DNA of 64,000 bases from Bacilli bacterium (GTDB taxonomy: Bacteria > Bacillota_I > Bacilli_A > RF39 > UBA660), in assembly GCA_900758495.1 (NCBI GenBank), contig CAAERO010000039.1, positions 31,259 to 95,258 of the forward strand, read 5' to 3'. The notes below the pieces were generated by a model, which saw nothing but the letters and a program-made list of their open reading frames with translations, was not told the origin of the DNA and did no database searches. This document shows positions 45,597-53,993 of the stretch, in pieces (the first letter of the stretch is position 1; each line of letters starts with the position of its first letter). Both the position numbers and the translations under genes were made by a program.

Positions 45597-45626
45597 TTGA
45601 CATAAACTTAAAGAATGTGCTATCAT
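45597..45626 (+). promoter_or_regulatory. Promoter of pilin copy B
   Basis: TTGACA (45597-45602), 18 bases, TATCAT (45621-45626). Followed by the same leader (GATATGGAGGATGTTTATG) as copy A. Confidence 0.7.
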
Positions 45627-45653
45627 CAAATTATAAAGATATGGAGGATGTTT

Positions 45654-46190
45654 ATGAGAAAAAATAGAATTAATCAGAAAGGTTTTACCTTAATCGAATT
45701 ATTAGCAGTTATCGTTATTTTAGCTATTTTAATGACTTTAGCAATCACTAGTATGCAAGGATATATTAACGGTGCTAAAAAAGATACATATATAACAACT
45801 GCTCAACAGTTCTTACAATACGTAAGATTAGGAATTACTAATGGAGATTACACATCACCTGTAGCTGGTGAATGTACAGCTATTCATGTTAGTAAAATTC
45901 AAACAGAGTCAGGAGTGATTAAAAGTCCATTTGGAAAAGAACTTGTAGATACACAAAGTTTCATTTTAGTTTATAACTCTACTACAACAGGTGGAGATAA
46001 ATTAAAGTATTATGCAGCAATGAACGATACACAAGGAAATGGATTCCTATTAACAGCAGAAAACTCTTTGAATAGAAATATTGTTAAAGTTCGTAAAGAA
46101 GGTAGCTTTGCAGGTACAACATTAGCTGATTCAGGAGCTACAGTAACTCTTCCTGATGGAACCTGTAAACTTACAACTATTGATAATTAG
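45654..46190 (+). CDS. Type IV pilin-like protein, tandem copy B
   Basis: This 178-residue protein has prepilin leader RINQKG|FTLIELLAVIVILAI, and keeps GECTA and CKLTTIDN cysteines as in copy A. Identity with copy A is nearly complete through VKVRKEG; the variable segment before the last Cys is shorter (ADSGATVTLPDGT). Each copy has its own promoter, leader and terminator, so copies may be separately expressed or alternate. The start ATG 45654 follows TATGGAGGATG. Confidence 0.9.
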   Translation: MRKNRINQKGFTLIELLAVIVILAILMTLAITSMQGYINGAKKDTYITTAQQFLQYVRLGITNGDYTSPVAGECTAIHVSKIQTESGVIKSPFGKELVDTQSFILVYNSTTTGGDKLKYYAAMNDTQGNGFLLTAENSLNRNIVKVRKEGSFAGTTLADSGATVTLPDGTCKLTTIDN

Positions 46191-46198
46191 TTTATCAA

Positions 46199-46226
46199 AA
46201 ATCTCTAAATTTAGAGGTTTTTTCTT
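46199..46226 (+). terminator. Intrinsic terminator after pilin copy B
   Basis: AATCTCTAAA pairs with TTTAGAGGTT (one G-T), followed by TTTTTTC. Confidence 0.7.
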
Positions 46227-46238
46227 TGCAAAAAAATA

Positions 46239-46324
46239 GGAAGTTAGTTATCTAACTTCCAAAAAGAATAAAAAGGGGTTGGCTAGTGTGATACTAGCTA
46301 CCAATTCGCCTAATTCCGAATTGG
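46239..46324. other. Three consecutive hairpins in a non-coding segment
   Basis: GGAAGTTAG/CTAACTTCC (46239-46260, 9 bp, 4-base loop), GCTAGT/ACTAGC (46282-46298, 6 bp) and CCAATTCG/CGAATTGG (46301-46324, 8 bp, 8-base loop) follow each other between the pilin terminator and the ABC transporter gene. This could be a small structured RNA, a mobile miniature element or a multi-hairpin terminator; I cannot decide between them. The remaining 140 bases to the next gene look featureless. Confidence 0.5.
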
Positions 46325-46463
46325 TGATTTATATAATAACGGTAAAAGTATAGTTTGTCAATCATTTTTCTAAAAAAAATCATAAAAAAATTTTCTTGTT
46401 AAACATCTTAACTTATAGACTTTTTAAACTTAATAAATTATACTTAACTAAAGGAGAAGAAAT

Positions 46464-47360
46464 ATGTTAAAAGTTAAAAATATTACTAAGTATTACGGCA
46501 CTAATAAAGCTGTAGATAATTTATCCTTTACAGTAGAAAAAGGTGAAATATTTGGCCTTTTAGGAGAAAATGGAGCAGGAAAAACTACTACCTTTAGAAT
46601 TATCCTAGGCCTTATTTCTGCAAGTAGTGGTAGTGTAACATTAGATGATACAGCTATTGATTATAGTATTACTGATAAAATTGGTTACGTAACAGAAGAA
46701 AGAAGTCTTCTAACTAAAATGACTGTTAAAGAACAAATATTGCTTTATGGAGTTTTAAAAGGAATGGAGGAAGATGAGATACTAACAGAAATGCGTAAAT
46801 GGTTAGTTAAATTTAAAATATCCGAATATGAAAATCGGAAGATAAAAGAACTATCTAAAGGTAATCAACAAAAAATACAGTTTATTGCAGCTGTTATAAA
46901 TCAACCAAAATTATTAATATTAGATGAACCTTTCTCAGGACTTGATCCTATTAATGTTGAACTTTTAAAGAAAGCAATCATAGAATTACAAAAGAGAGGT
47001 TGTGCTATTATTTTCTCTTCTCATCAAATGGAACAGATTGAAGACTTTTGTGAGAAACTAGTTATTTTATCAAAGGGAAAAGTTATAGTATCTGGATATT
47101 TAAAAGATATAAAAGCTGAATATCAAAAGAAAAACATTTTATTAAGAGGTAATAGTCTTCCACTAGATGAAATTAAAAAGATAAAAGGAGTAATATCAGT
47201 TAGTGAGCATAGGGGAGAGTACTTAGTTAAAGTAGAAGATCTTTCTATTGCTAGTTCTATCTTTAAATTAGTAAAGAAATATGATATTACGAAATATGAC
47301 GTTACTGAACCAACACTAAATGAAATATTTATTGAGAAAGTAGGTGCTAAGAATGATTAG
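46464..47360 (+). CDS. ABC transporter ATP-binding protein (NatA/YhaQ-like)
   Basis: This 298-residue ATPase has Walker A GENGAGKTTTF, the Q-loop in TEERSLLTKM, signature ELSKGNQQKIQF, Walker B LLILDEPFSGLD and the switch His in FSSHQME. A C-terminal extension of about 80 residues (LLRGNSLPLDEIKK...) is usual for sodium/drug/antibiotic exporters of the NatA type. It overlaps the permease gene by 8 bases and has AAAGGAG before the ATG. Confidence 0.93.
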   Translation: MLKVKNITKYYGTNKAVDNLSFTVEKGEIFGLLGENGAGKTTTFRIILGLISASSGSVTLDDTAIDYSITDKIGYVTEERSLLTKMTVKEQILLYGVLKGMEEDEILTEMRKWLVKFKISEYENRKIKELSKGNQQKIQFIAAVINQPKLLILDEPFSGLDPINVELLKKAIIELQKRGCAIIFSSHQMEQIEDFCEKLVILSKGKVIVSGYLKDIKAEYQKKNILLRGNSLPLDEIKKIKGVISVSEHRGEYLVKVEDLSIASSIFKLVKKYDITKYDVTEPTLNEIFIEKVGAKND

Positions 47361-48633
47361 AAAATTCTTTTATCTAGTTAAAATAAGTTTTAATAAAAAA
47401 ATTAAATCCAAATGGTTTATTGCTGTAAATGTTCTTTTAGCGATTGCTATGTTTGCTTTATTTAATTTAAACTCTATCATAACTTTCTTTGGTGGAGATT
47501 TTGCTAAACCATTAGAAATACTTGTTTATGATAAGAGTGATATTTCTTATAATTATTTAAAAAGTAATCTTACTACTTTAGCTAGCAATTTAGATGAAAA
47601 TAAACTTATTGTTAAACAAGTTAAAGAAAGTAAAAAGAAATTAAAAAATGATGAAATATTAATTACTCTTAATCTTGATGATAAGTTATTATCTGCTATT
47701 GTAACTAGTGAAAGAAAAATAGATCAAGATATTTATCAAATAATATATCAAGGTTTAAATAGTACGAAACAGCAAGTTCTAATTGAAAAATTAAATTTAG
47801 ATGGTAATACACTTGCAATGTTATCAAATAGTATTAACATAGAACGTATTGTTTTAAGTGATAAAAATAGTCAAGATGAGAATATGTCAATGCTTATGAG
47901 TACAGTCTTTCCAAGTTTAATTTTACCTTTCTTTATGTTAATTGTTTTTCTTGTACAAATGGTAGGTGGAGAAATCTGCGAAGAAAAGACAACTAAGAGT
48001 ATGGAAATAATTATTTCTAATGTTAGTCCTAAAACGCATCTGTTATCAAAGATAGTAGCCAATAATCTATTTGTATTATTACAAGGTATATTATTTTTCT
48101 TATATGGCTTGGTTTCATATTTTATAAGTAGTAGAAATGGTAGTCTTAATATTCCATCAGAAATAACTAACATTTGGAATGGTCTAGTAGCAACAGGATT
48201 AATGAAGAATATTATAGCATTTATTCCATTCTTATTAATACTTATCATATTATCATTCTTAGCTTATTCTTTCCTTGCTGGAATACTGGCTTCTATGACT
48301 ACTAATATAGAAGATTTTCAGCAGTTACAAGCCCCAATTGTTTTTATCCTATTAGCAGGTTATTATTTAGCAATTATGGCAGGAATCTTTCAAGGAAGCA
48401 TTTTCTTAAAAATAGCTTCTTATATTCCTCTTATCTCTTGTCTTTTATCACCAACATTGTTTATAATGGGTGAAGTTACAATGGTTGATGTAACAATTTC
48501 TATTGTTTTACTTATTGCCTTTTTATACTTAATTATTAACTATGGAATGAAAGTTTATAAGGTGGGAATACTAAACTATTCAAACGAAAAAGTTTGGACT
48601 AGGTTTATAAAAGCATTTAGAAAAGAAGATTAG
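47353..48633 (+). CDS. ABC-2-type transporter permease (NatB/YhaP-like)
   Basis: This 426-residue membrane protein has an N-terminal helix, a large extracytoplasmic domain (about 60-180) and five or six C-terminal helices. The motif VGGEICEEKTTKSMEIIISNVSP, split as GGEICEEKTTKSMEII and SNVSP, is typical of NatB/YhaP permeases. It forms an exporter with the preceding ATPase; substrate (Na+ or a toxic compound) is unknown. The start is ATG 47353 inside the end of the ATPase gene. Confidence 0.9.
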   Translation: MIRKFFYLVKISFNKKIKSKWFIAVNVLLAIAMFALFNLNSIITFFGGDFAKPLEILVYDKSDISYNYLKSNLTTLASNLDENKLIVKQVKESKKKLKNDEILITLNLDDKLLSAIVTSERKIDQDIYQIIYQGLNSTKQQVLIEKLNLDGNTLAMLSNSINIERIVLSDKNSQDENMSMLMSTVFPSLILPFFMLIVFLVQMVGGEICEEKTTKSMEIIISNVSPKTHLLSKIVANNLFVLLQGILFFLYGLVSYFISSRNGSLNIPSEITNIWNGLVATGLMKNIIAFIPFLLILIILSFLAYSFLAGILASMTTNIEDFQQLQAPIVFILLAGYYLAIMAGIFQGSIFLKIASYIPLISCLLSPTLFIMGEVTMVDVTISIVLLIAFLYLIINYGMKVYKVGILNYSNEKVWTRFIKAFRKED

Positions 48634-48643
48634 GGGGAAAATG

Positions 48644-49561
48644 ATGGCTAAAATTGTGATTATTGGTTTAGGACATGTTGGACTTGCTTATTTAGAAAAT
48701 TTAATTTTTGATAAAAGTATTAGTGGTGAAGTAATTTTAATTGATAAGGATGAAGGAAAACTTAAAGGAGAAATACTTGATATTGAACAAGGATTGGTAC
48801 TTAATGGTAGTAATATTGAACTGAAAATAGGTGATTATAGTTCACTAGATAATGCTGATATTTGTGTTTTAACTCTTGGATTAGCACAAAGTAAAAAAAG
48901 TAGACTAGAAGATTTAGCTGGAGCTAGTAAGATGGTAAAAGAAGTAACTGAAAAAATAGAGAATACTTCTTTTAAGGGAATAATTTTAGTAGCAACTAAT
49001 CCTGTTGATGTTATAAGTCAAATGGTAGCAGTTAGTTTGTCTTATCCCTATCAAAAAGTAATAGGAACTGGAACAATGCTTGATACTATTAGACTTAAAA
49101 GCTTAATTAGTAAGAAAGTTAACGTTTCTTCTGATGATATTAATGTTTATGTTCTAGGTGAACATGGCAACAGTCAGTTTGTTTATTATAATAATGCTAA
49201 TATTTCTATGTCTTCAATAAAAAACTATTTATCGAAGGAAGAAAGAGATGAATTAGCATCTTTAACTAAAAAAATGGGAAGTTTGATAGTATCCAACAAA
49301 GGTTATACTTCCTTTGGAGTAGCTAGTTGTTTACTAGAACTTACTAAAACTATTTTAAATGATTCTAGAAAGATTTACCCAGTATCACATTATCAAAGTG
49401 ATTATGACTTGTATTTTTCTATGCCCGCAGTTATTGGAAAAAGTGGTATAATTAAAACAGTACCAGTTAAACTTAGTGAAGAAGAGAAAAAACAACTAGT
49501 GATGGTTACTAAAGTTTTAAAAAGTGCTGTAGATGAAGTGGTACCACCAGAATTATATTAG
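48644..49561 (+). CDS. L-lactate/2-hydroxyacid dehydrogenase family protein
   Basis: This 305-residue NAD-dependent dehydrogenase has IIGLGHVGLAY (Rossmann GxGxxG), LIDKDEGK, ATNPVDVIS, GTGTMLDTIRLKSLI (substrate Arg) and LGEHGNSQF with the catalytic His. The usual LDH motif is GEHGDS, and the active-site loop GLAQSKKSRLEDL lacks the usual PGE. Both changes recall L-2-hydroxyisocaproate dehydrogenase-like enzymes, so substrate may be a branched 2-oxoacid rather than pyruvate; this is inference. The second of two consecutive ATGs is chosen for spacing from TAGGGGGA. Confidence 0.85.
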   Translation: MAKIVIIGLGHVGLAYLENLIFDKSISGEVILIDKDEGKLKGEILDIEQGLVLNGSNIELKIGDYSSLDNADICVLTLGLAQSKKSRLEDLAGASKMVKEVTEKIENTSFKGIILVATNPVDVISQMVAVSLSYPYQKVIGTGTMLDTIRLKSLISKKVNVSSDDINVYVLGEHGNSQFVYYNNANISMSSIKNYLSKEERDELASLTKKMGSLIVSNKGYTSFGVASCLLELTKTILNDSRKIYPVSHYQSDYDLYFSMPAVIGKSGIIKTVPVKLSEEEKKQLVMVTKVLKSAVDEVVPPELY

Positions 49562-49570
49562 GAGGAAACA

Positions 49571-49891
49571 ATGTTTAATTTTATTTATCTAGTAGTTTTA
49601 TGTTTGTTAGTAGCAATTATTTTTGCTAGCTGCTATAAGTTTTTAAGATTTAAAAAATATTCATTAGCTATTGGTAGTTTTGCCTATTCTTTAATAACAA
49701 TAATTACTACTTTAATATTTTTTGAGGGTAGGTTAAAAAGTAGTGAAGTAGAATATTTGATTAGTTCTTTGCAAGCAGGTAATATCTTTGCAATTATAGT
49801 TTTACTTTTACAATTAGTATTATGTTTTGTTACAGTATTTGATTATTACCAAGTTTTAAAATTAGTAAAACCTATTAAAAATACAAAATAA
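49571..49891 (+). CDS. Small hypothetical membrane protein
   Basis: This 106-residue protein has three hydrophobic segments (about 4-22, 35-52, 70-92) with basic connecting loops (KFLRFKKY) and no recognised motif. It begins 9 bases after the dehydrogenase gene with AGGAGG and is followed by a terminator, so it is the last gene of that operon. Function is unknown. Confidence 0.7.
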   Translation: MFNFIYLVVLCLLVAIIFASCYKFLRFKKYSLAIGSFAYSLITIITTLIFFEGRLKSSEVEYLISSLQAGNIFAIIVLLLQLVLCFVTVFDYYQVLKLVKPIKNTK

Positions 49892-49895
49892 AAAA

Positions 49896-49936
49896 GACTA
49901 TTATCAAGTGAATCATTCATTTGTTAATAGTTTTTT
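49896..49936 (+). terminator. Intrinsic terminator
   Basis: ACTATTA (49897-49903) pairs with TAATAGT (49925-49931), with an inner CAA/TTG pairing, followed by TTTTTT. Confidence 0.65.
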
Positions 49937-50136
49937 GTTCTTAAGAATTATTTACTAGTGGTAAATCAAGCTGCGTCTCTGTCTATTTTGAAAAAGTGTT
50001 ATCATTTTTCTAGATACATAAGTAAATAGTAAGCTGTGAATTTACCCTAAAAAGAGTAAAAAATTAACTTTTACACCATTTTACATAAATGTTCAAAAAA
50101 AGTTGAAAAATGTCTTGCAAAGAAAGTGTAAACCTA
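49937..50136. other. Intergenic region upstream of the division cluster, no gene seen
   Basis: About 200 AT-rich bases with no open frame that has a ribosome site. It leads into the mraZ-type promoter. Nothing else recognisable. Confidence 0.5.
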
Positions 50137-50165
50137 TTTACAAAAAAATAGAAAATGTGTAATAT
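50137..50165 (+). promoter_or_regulatory. Promoter of the dcw cluster
   Basis: TTTACA (50137-50142), 17 bases, TAATAT (50160-50165); an overlapping perfect TATAAT is at 50163-50168. It is placed just before the MraZ boxes, as expected for a dcw promoter. Confidence 0.55.
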
Positions 50166-50175
50166 AATAATAAGC

Positions 50176-50205
50176 AGTGGAACAAAGTGGAGCAAAGTAG
50201 GGGGA
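50176..50205 (+). promoter_or_regulatory. MraZ-box-like direct repeats
   Basis: Three units at exact 10-base intervals: AGTGGAACAA, AGTGGAGCAA, AGTAGGGGGA. MraZ binds 10-bp-spaced TGGG/GTGG-type direct repeats in front of its own gene in E. coli and mycoplasmas. The third unit doubles as the ribosome site of the decayed mraZ. Confidence 0.7.
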
Positions 50206-50429
50206 TTGTTAAGCTTATAGGAAACTTTACTACACGTTAAGGTATATTTATTCACTATCAAACTTTGAAACTATAACTTACAAACTTTATCTTCTACCTT
50301 TATTAAAAATGATGTTAGACGATTCGCTAGATTTTTTTATCAGGTGCTTCCACTTGCGATAAAACGATATAACAAGAAAATAGTCATATCATCATTACTA
50401 TTAATGTATCTACTTGGGAAAGTGTATGA
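50205..50429 (+). pseudogene. mraZ: Decayed mraZ
   Basis: Directly after the boxes, broken pieces of MraZ appear in the correct order in different frames: LIGNFTT (50214-50234, cf. MFMGEYxHT), YIYSLSNFETITYKLYLLP (50243-50299, cf. CLFxYPxxEWxxxxxKLxxLP), IKNDVRRFARFF (about 50302-50337, cf. TKKDARAFTRFF), SGASTCD (50340-50360, cf. SGATECELD) and IIITINVSTWESV (50388-50426, cf. VVIGVSNRIELW). Frameshifts, stops and loss of the two DxxGR segments show that it cannot make MraZ. A T7 run sits at one frame break. The region keeps its promoter and operator. Confidence 0.75.
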
Positions 50430-50497
50430 TAGTAAAAGTAGAATGAACTAGAAATTATGCTACTATCTGTTTAAACTAGAGGAAGGACTGTTTAATA

Positions 50498-51430
50498 ATG
50501 AAAGAAATACACAAAAGCGTTTTACTACAAGAGGCAGTTGACTCTCTTTCTTTAAAAGAAGACTCTATTGCAATAGATATGACATTAGGGTTTGCTGGAC
50601 ATAGTAGTGAAATATTAAAAAGAATAAAAAAGGGGTACTTGTTCGCCTTCGACCAAGATAGTGAAGTTTTTACATATAGTAGGAATCGTCTTAGTGCTAT
50701 AGGTGATAACTTTGAACTTATTCATGCTAACTTTAGTGAAGCTAAAGAAGAATTATTAAAACGAAATGTCACTAAAGTTGACGCTATATTATATGATTTA
50801 GGAGTATCTAGCTATCAACTTGATAACAGTGAACGTGGTTTTAGCTATAATAACGATGCCACTCTTGATATGCGGATGAATAGAGAAAATCCACTCACAG
50901 CAAAAATAGTTGTTAATACTTATTCGGAAAGTGAATTAACAAGAATATTTAAACAATATGGAGAAAGTAAATTTGCCAGAAATATAGCTCGAAACATCAT
51001 CAAAAAACGTCAAGAAAAAGAGATAACTTCTACCTTGGAATTAGTAGATATTATTAAAGAAGCTGTTCCTATTAAAGAAAGAATAAAAAAACATCCTGCA
51101 AAACAAATATTTCAAGCAATTAGAATAGAAGTTAATAAAGAATTAGACGTTTTAGTATCATCACTTAATGATTCATTATCATTACTTAATGTAGGAGGAA
51201 GATTAGCAGTAATAACCTTTCATTCACTAGAAGATAAGATAGTAAAAGATACCTTTAGAAAAGTAAGTGAAGTAGATTCACTAAGTAAAGGTCTTCCAAA
51301 TATACCTTTTGATAAATTGCCAGACTTTAAAGTAATAACAAAGAAAGGTATCGTACCAACTGAGATAGAGGAAGAAGAAAATCATCGGGCACATAGTGCT
51401 AGACTTAGAGTGATAGAAAAAATAAAATAG
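50498..51430 (+). CDS. rsmH: 16S rRNA (cytosine-1402-N4)-methyltransferase
   Basis: The 310-residue enzyme modifies C1402 in the ribosomal P-site. Motifs are HKSVLLQEAVDSL, DMTLGFAGHSSEIL (SAM-binding), DAILYDLGVSSYQLD, RGFSYNNDATLDMRM and FHSLEDKIVKDTF, all diagnostic. It is the first intact gene of the dcw cluster, which normally starts mraZ-rsmH-ftsL. GAGGAAGG lies upstream of the ATG. Confidence 0.97.
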   Translation: MKEIHKSVLLQEAVDSLSLKEDSIAIDMTLGFAGHSSEILKRIKKGYLFAFDQDSEVFTYSRNRLSAIGDNFELIHANFSEAKEELLKRNVTKVDAILYDLGVSSYQLDNSERGFSYNNDATLDMRMNRENPLTAKIVVNTYSESELTRIFKQYGESKFARNIARNIIKKRQEKEITSTLELVDIIKEAVPIKERIKKHPAKQIFQAIRIEVNKELDVLVSSLNDSLSLLNVGGRLAVITFHSLEDKIVKDTFRKVSEVDSLSKGLPNIPFDKLPDFKVITKKGIVPTEIEEEENHRAHSARLRVIEKIK

Positions 51431-51446
51431 AAAGGGACTGATTGTT

Positions 51447-51752
51447 ATGGCAAAGAAAAAACTGAAAAAAAGAATTAAAATGAGTAAGTTTGAACGCTTA
51501 CTTTATATCTTTGCTATAGTACTATTAGTTACTTTACCCGTTGCAATCGTCTTTTCCAAAGCTACTTTATCACAGATTAATTTTGAAGTAGAAAAACAAA
51601 AAAAACAAATAGAAGCTCAAACTAAAACGAATGAGAGTCTTTCTATGAAAATAAATGAGCTAGCTTCTCTTGATAAGATACAAGAAGTTGCTAAAAATGA
51701 AGGTTTAAGTTATAATAATGATAATATAAAGAATGTAGAAGATGAAAAGTAG
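51447..51752 (+). CDS. ftsL: FtsL-like division protein
   Basis: This 101-residue bitopic protein has a very basic cytoplasmic start (AKKKLKKRIKMSK), one membrane helix (about 22-42) and an extracytoplasmic heptad-like coiled coil (FEVEKQKKQIEAQTKTNES). That layout and its position between rsmH and a class B PBP identify FtsL; the sequence family is too variable for identity alone. FtsL joins DivIB and DivIC in the septal complex; neither partner is in this window. AAAGGGACTGATTG precedes the ATG. Confidence 0.8.
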   Translation: MAKKKLKKRIKMSKFERLLYIFAIVLLVTLPVAIVFSKATLSQINFEVEKQKKQIEAQTKTNESLSMKINELASLDKIQEVAKNEGLSYNNDNIKNVEDEK

Positions 51753-51767
51753 GCGGTGAAAATCTTT

Positions 51768-53903
51768 ATGCGAAAAAAGAAACCTAGAAATAATGTTAAA
51801 CTAAGTAAGTTATTTATTGTAGGGTCTCTTTTTTTGTTTATCTTAATAATTTCAAGAGTTGTTTTTCTTGGATTGTCAAAAAACGTTGATGGAGTCGATT
51901 TACAAGCTTTAGCTAGTAGAAGAACCACAAAGACTGATACAATAAAGGCTCAAAGAGGAACTATTTATACTAAAGAAGGGGAAGTTTTAGCTCAGAATGT
52001 CTCATCTTATAAACTAATAGCTTATCTTGATGAGAAGAGAACTACTAATAAAAAAAGACCACAACATGTTGTTGATAAAGATTTAACAGCAGAAAAATTA
52101 GCTCCAATATTAGGAATTAGTAAAGAAGAAATATTAACTTACTTAAACAAAACAGGGGTTTATCAGACGGAATTTGGCAGTAAAGGAAAAGGTTTAACAG
52201 AACTAACTAAGGAAAAAATTGAAGCTTTAAATTTACCTGGACTAGACTTTGAAGAAAGTTTTAAAAGATATTATCCAAAAGGTGATTTCTTGTCTTATAT
52301 AATAGGTTATGCTAAAGAAGATAATGATACTTCTAAATTAAATGGTGAGATGGGTATAGAAAAGTATTATGATAAAACATTATCAGGAGAAGATGGTTAT
52401 ACTACTTATCAAAAAGATTTAAGAGGTTATAAAATCGCTGGTACTAAAGAAGTTAGTAAGAAGGCTTTAGATGGAAGTAATATCTATCTAACAATCAATA
52501 ATAATATTCAATTCTTTGTAGAACAAGCTTTAGAAGAGGCTGAGAAAGAAACTAGTTTTGAATGGTTTACAATTGTGGTAGCAGATGCTAATACAGGGGC
52601 TATACTAGCAGCTTCCTCATCACCTTCATTTGATCCTAATAAAAGAAATTTAACTAATTATTTAGACCTTAATATTGCTCTTCCTTATGAACCAGGTAGT
52701 ACAATGAAGATATTTACTTATATGGCAGCAATGGAAAACGGGGTTTATAATGGTAATGAAACTTATCATTCAGGTGTTTATAAAACAACTGATGGCACCG
52801 AAATAGGTGACTGGAATAGAGCAGGCTGGGGTGATATCACCTTTGACAAAGGTTTTGCTCTATCTAGTAACGTCGGTGTTATTAACTTAATTAAACGTCA
52901 TATGAATGCTGATATGTTAAGAAGTTATTTTAAAAAGTTAGGTTTTTCAAAGAAAACAGGTATTACTCTTCCAAATGAAGCAACGGGAAAATTAGGATTT
53001 AAATATGAAACTGAAATTTTTAACGCTGGTTTTGGTCAAGGAATAACAACTACGCCGATGCAAAACATTCAAGCATTAACTTCGCTTACTAATAAAGGAA
53101 TAATGTTAAAACCATATATCGTTGATAAAATCGTTAATCCTAATACTAATGAAGTTATTTATGAAGGAAAAAGGACGGAAGTTGATAAAGTTGCTAGTGA
53201 GCAAACCGTTAATAAGATGAAAGAATTAATGTGGGATACTGTAAATGGTAAAGGTAATACGGGAGCAGGTTATCGATTAGAAGGTTATGATTTAATTGGA
53301 AAAACAGGTACGGCGCAAATAGCTGATGAAAAAAGTGGTGGTTACTTAAGTGGTAGTAATGATATAATTTCTTCTTTTGCTGGTGCTTATCCTAAAGAAG
53401 ACTCTAAAGTAATTATTTATGCTTCTGTTAAACGTCCAGCTGGTGGTAAGCAAACTGTTATTTGGAAAGCAGTTAAAGATATAGTGGTTAATATAAGTAA
53501 ATACTATGGAACAAGTCCCACTGATACAACTGTTTCGAAATTAAAAACTTATACATTAAATTCTTATATTAATAAAACAGTAGAAGAGACTAAAGCTGAC
53601 CTTACAAAAAAGGAAATGGAAATAGTACAAATTGGCAATGGTAATAAAGTTATTTCTCAGTATCCAAATGCTAAAGAAAAAGTAGCAAGTGGTTCTAAAG
53701 TATTCTTAATTACGAATGATAGTAATCAAACTATGCCTAATTTAGTTGGCTTATCGAGAAAACAAGCAGAAGAAGTATTAAAACGTCTTGATGTAATAGT
53801 AACACTGGATGGTAGTGGTTATGTAACCGAACAAAGTGTTGCAGTAGGAACAAAAATCGAAAAAGGAATGAACATAGTCTTAAAATTAGCCAAAAAATTC
53901 TAA
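51768..53903 (+). CDS. pbpB: Class B penicillin-binding protein with PASTA domains (PBP2B/FtsI type)
   Basis: The septal transpeptidase has 711 residues, with an N-terminal membrane helix (about 14-36), a dimerisation domain (RGTIYTKEGEVLAQN), and a transpeptidase domain with the active-site motifs STMK (about 311-314), SSN (about 366-368) and KTGTA (about 512-516). Two C-terminal PASTA domains (about 590-711) include TMPNLVGLSRKQAEEVLKRL. The start ATG 51768 follows AGGCGGTGA; a GTG at 51756 lies within that site. Confidence 0.95.
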   Translation: MRKKKPRNNVKLSKLFIVGSLFLFILIISRVVFLGLSKNVDGVDLQALASRRTTKTDTIKAQRGTIYTKEGEVLAQNVSSYKLIAYLDEKRTTNKKRPQHVVDKDLTAEKLAPILGISKEEILTYLNKTGVYQTEFGSKGKGLTELTKEKIEALNLPGLDFEESFKRYYPKGDFLSYIIGYAKEDNDTSKLNGEMGIEKYYDKTLSGEDGYTTYQKDLRGYKIAGTKEVSKKALDGSNIYLTINNNIQFFVEQALEEAEKETSFEWFTIVVADANTGAILAASSSPSFDPNKRNLTNYLDLNIALPYEPGSTMKIFTYMAAMENGVYNGNETYHSGVYKTTDGTEIGDWNRAGWGDITFDKGFALSSNVGVINLIKRHMNADMLRSYFKKLGFSKKTGITLPNEATGKLGFKYETEIFNAGFGQGITTTPMQNIQALTSLTNKGIMLKPYIVDKIVNPNTNEVIYEGKRTEVDKVASEQTVNKMKELMWDTVNGKGNTGAGYRLEGYDLIGKTGTAQIADEKSGGYLSGSNDIISSFAGAYPKEDSKVIIYASVKRPAGGKQTVIWKAVKDIVVNISKYYGTSPTDTTVSKLKTYTLNSYINKTVEETKADLTKKEMEIVQIGNGNKVISQYPNAKEKVASGSKVFLITNDSNQTMPNLVGLSRKQAEEVLKRLDVIVTLDGSGYVTEQSVAVGTKIEKGMNIVLKLAKKF

Positions 53904-53942
53904 AAAATAGCTAAAGTTAGTAGAAAAATAGAAGGAAAAGCT

Positions 53943-53970
53943 TTTAATGAAGCATAGTTTATAGTATAAT
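53943..53970 (+). promoter_or_regulatory. Promoter of ftsA-ftsZ
   Basis: TTTAAT (53943-53948), 16 bases, perfect TATAAT (53965-53970), 23 bases before ftsA. Confidence 0.6.
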
Positions 53971-53993
53971 GAGAAAAGGATAGGGGTGATACG

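Noticed and set aside
47871..48248. Minus-strand 125-codon open frame over the ABC permease
   Set aside because: It lies entirely within a well-supported gene, lacks a ribosome site and has no recognisable motif.
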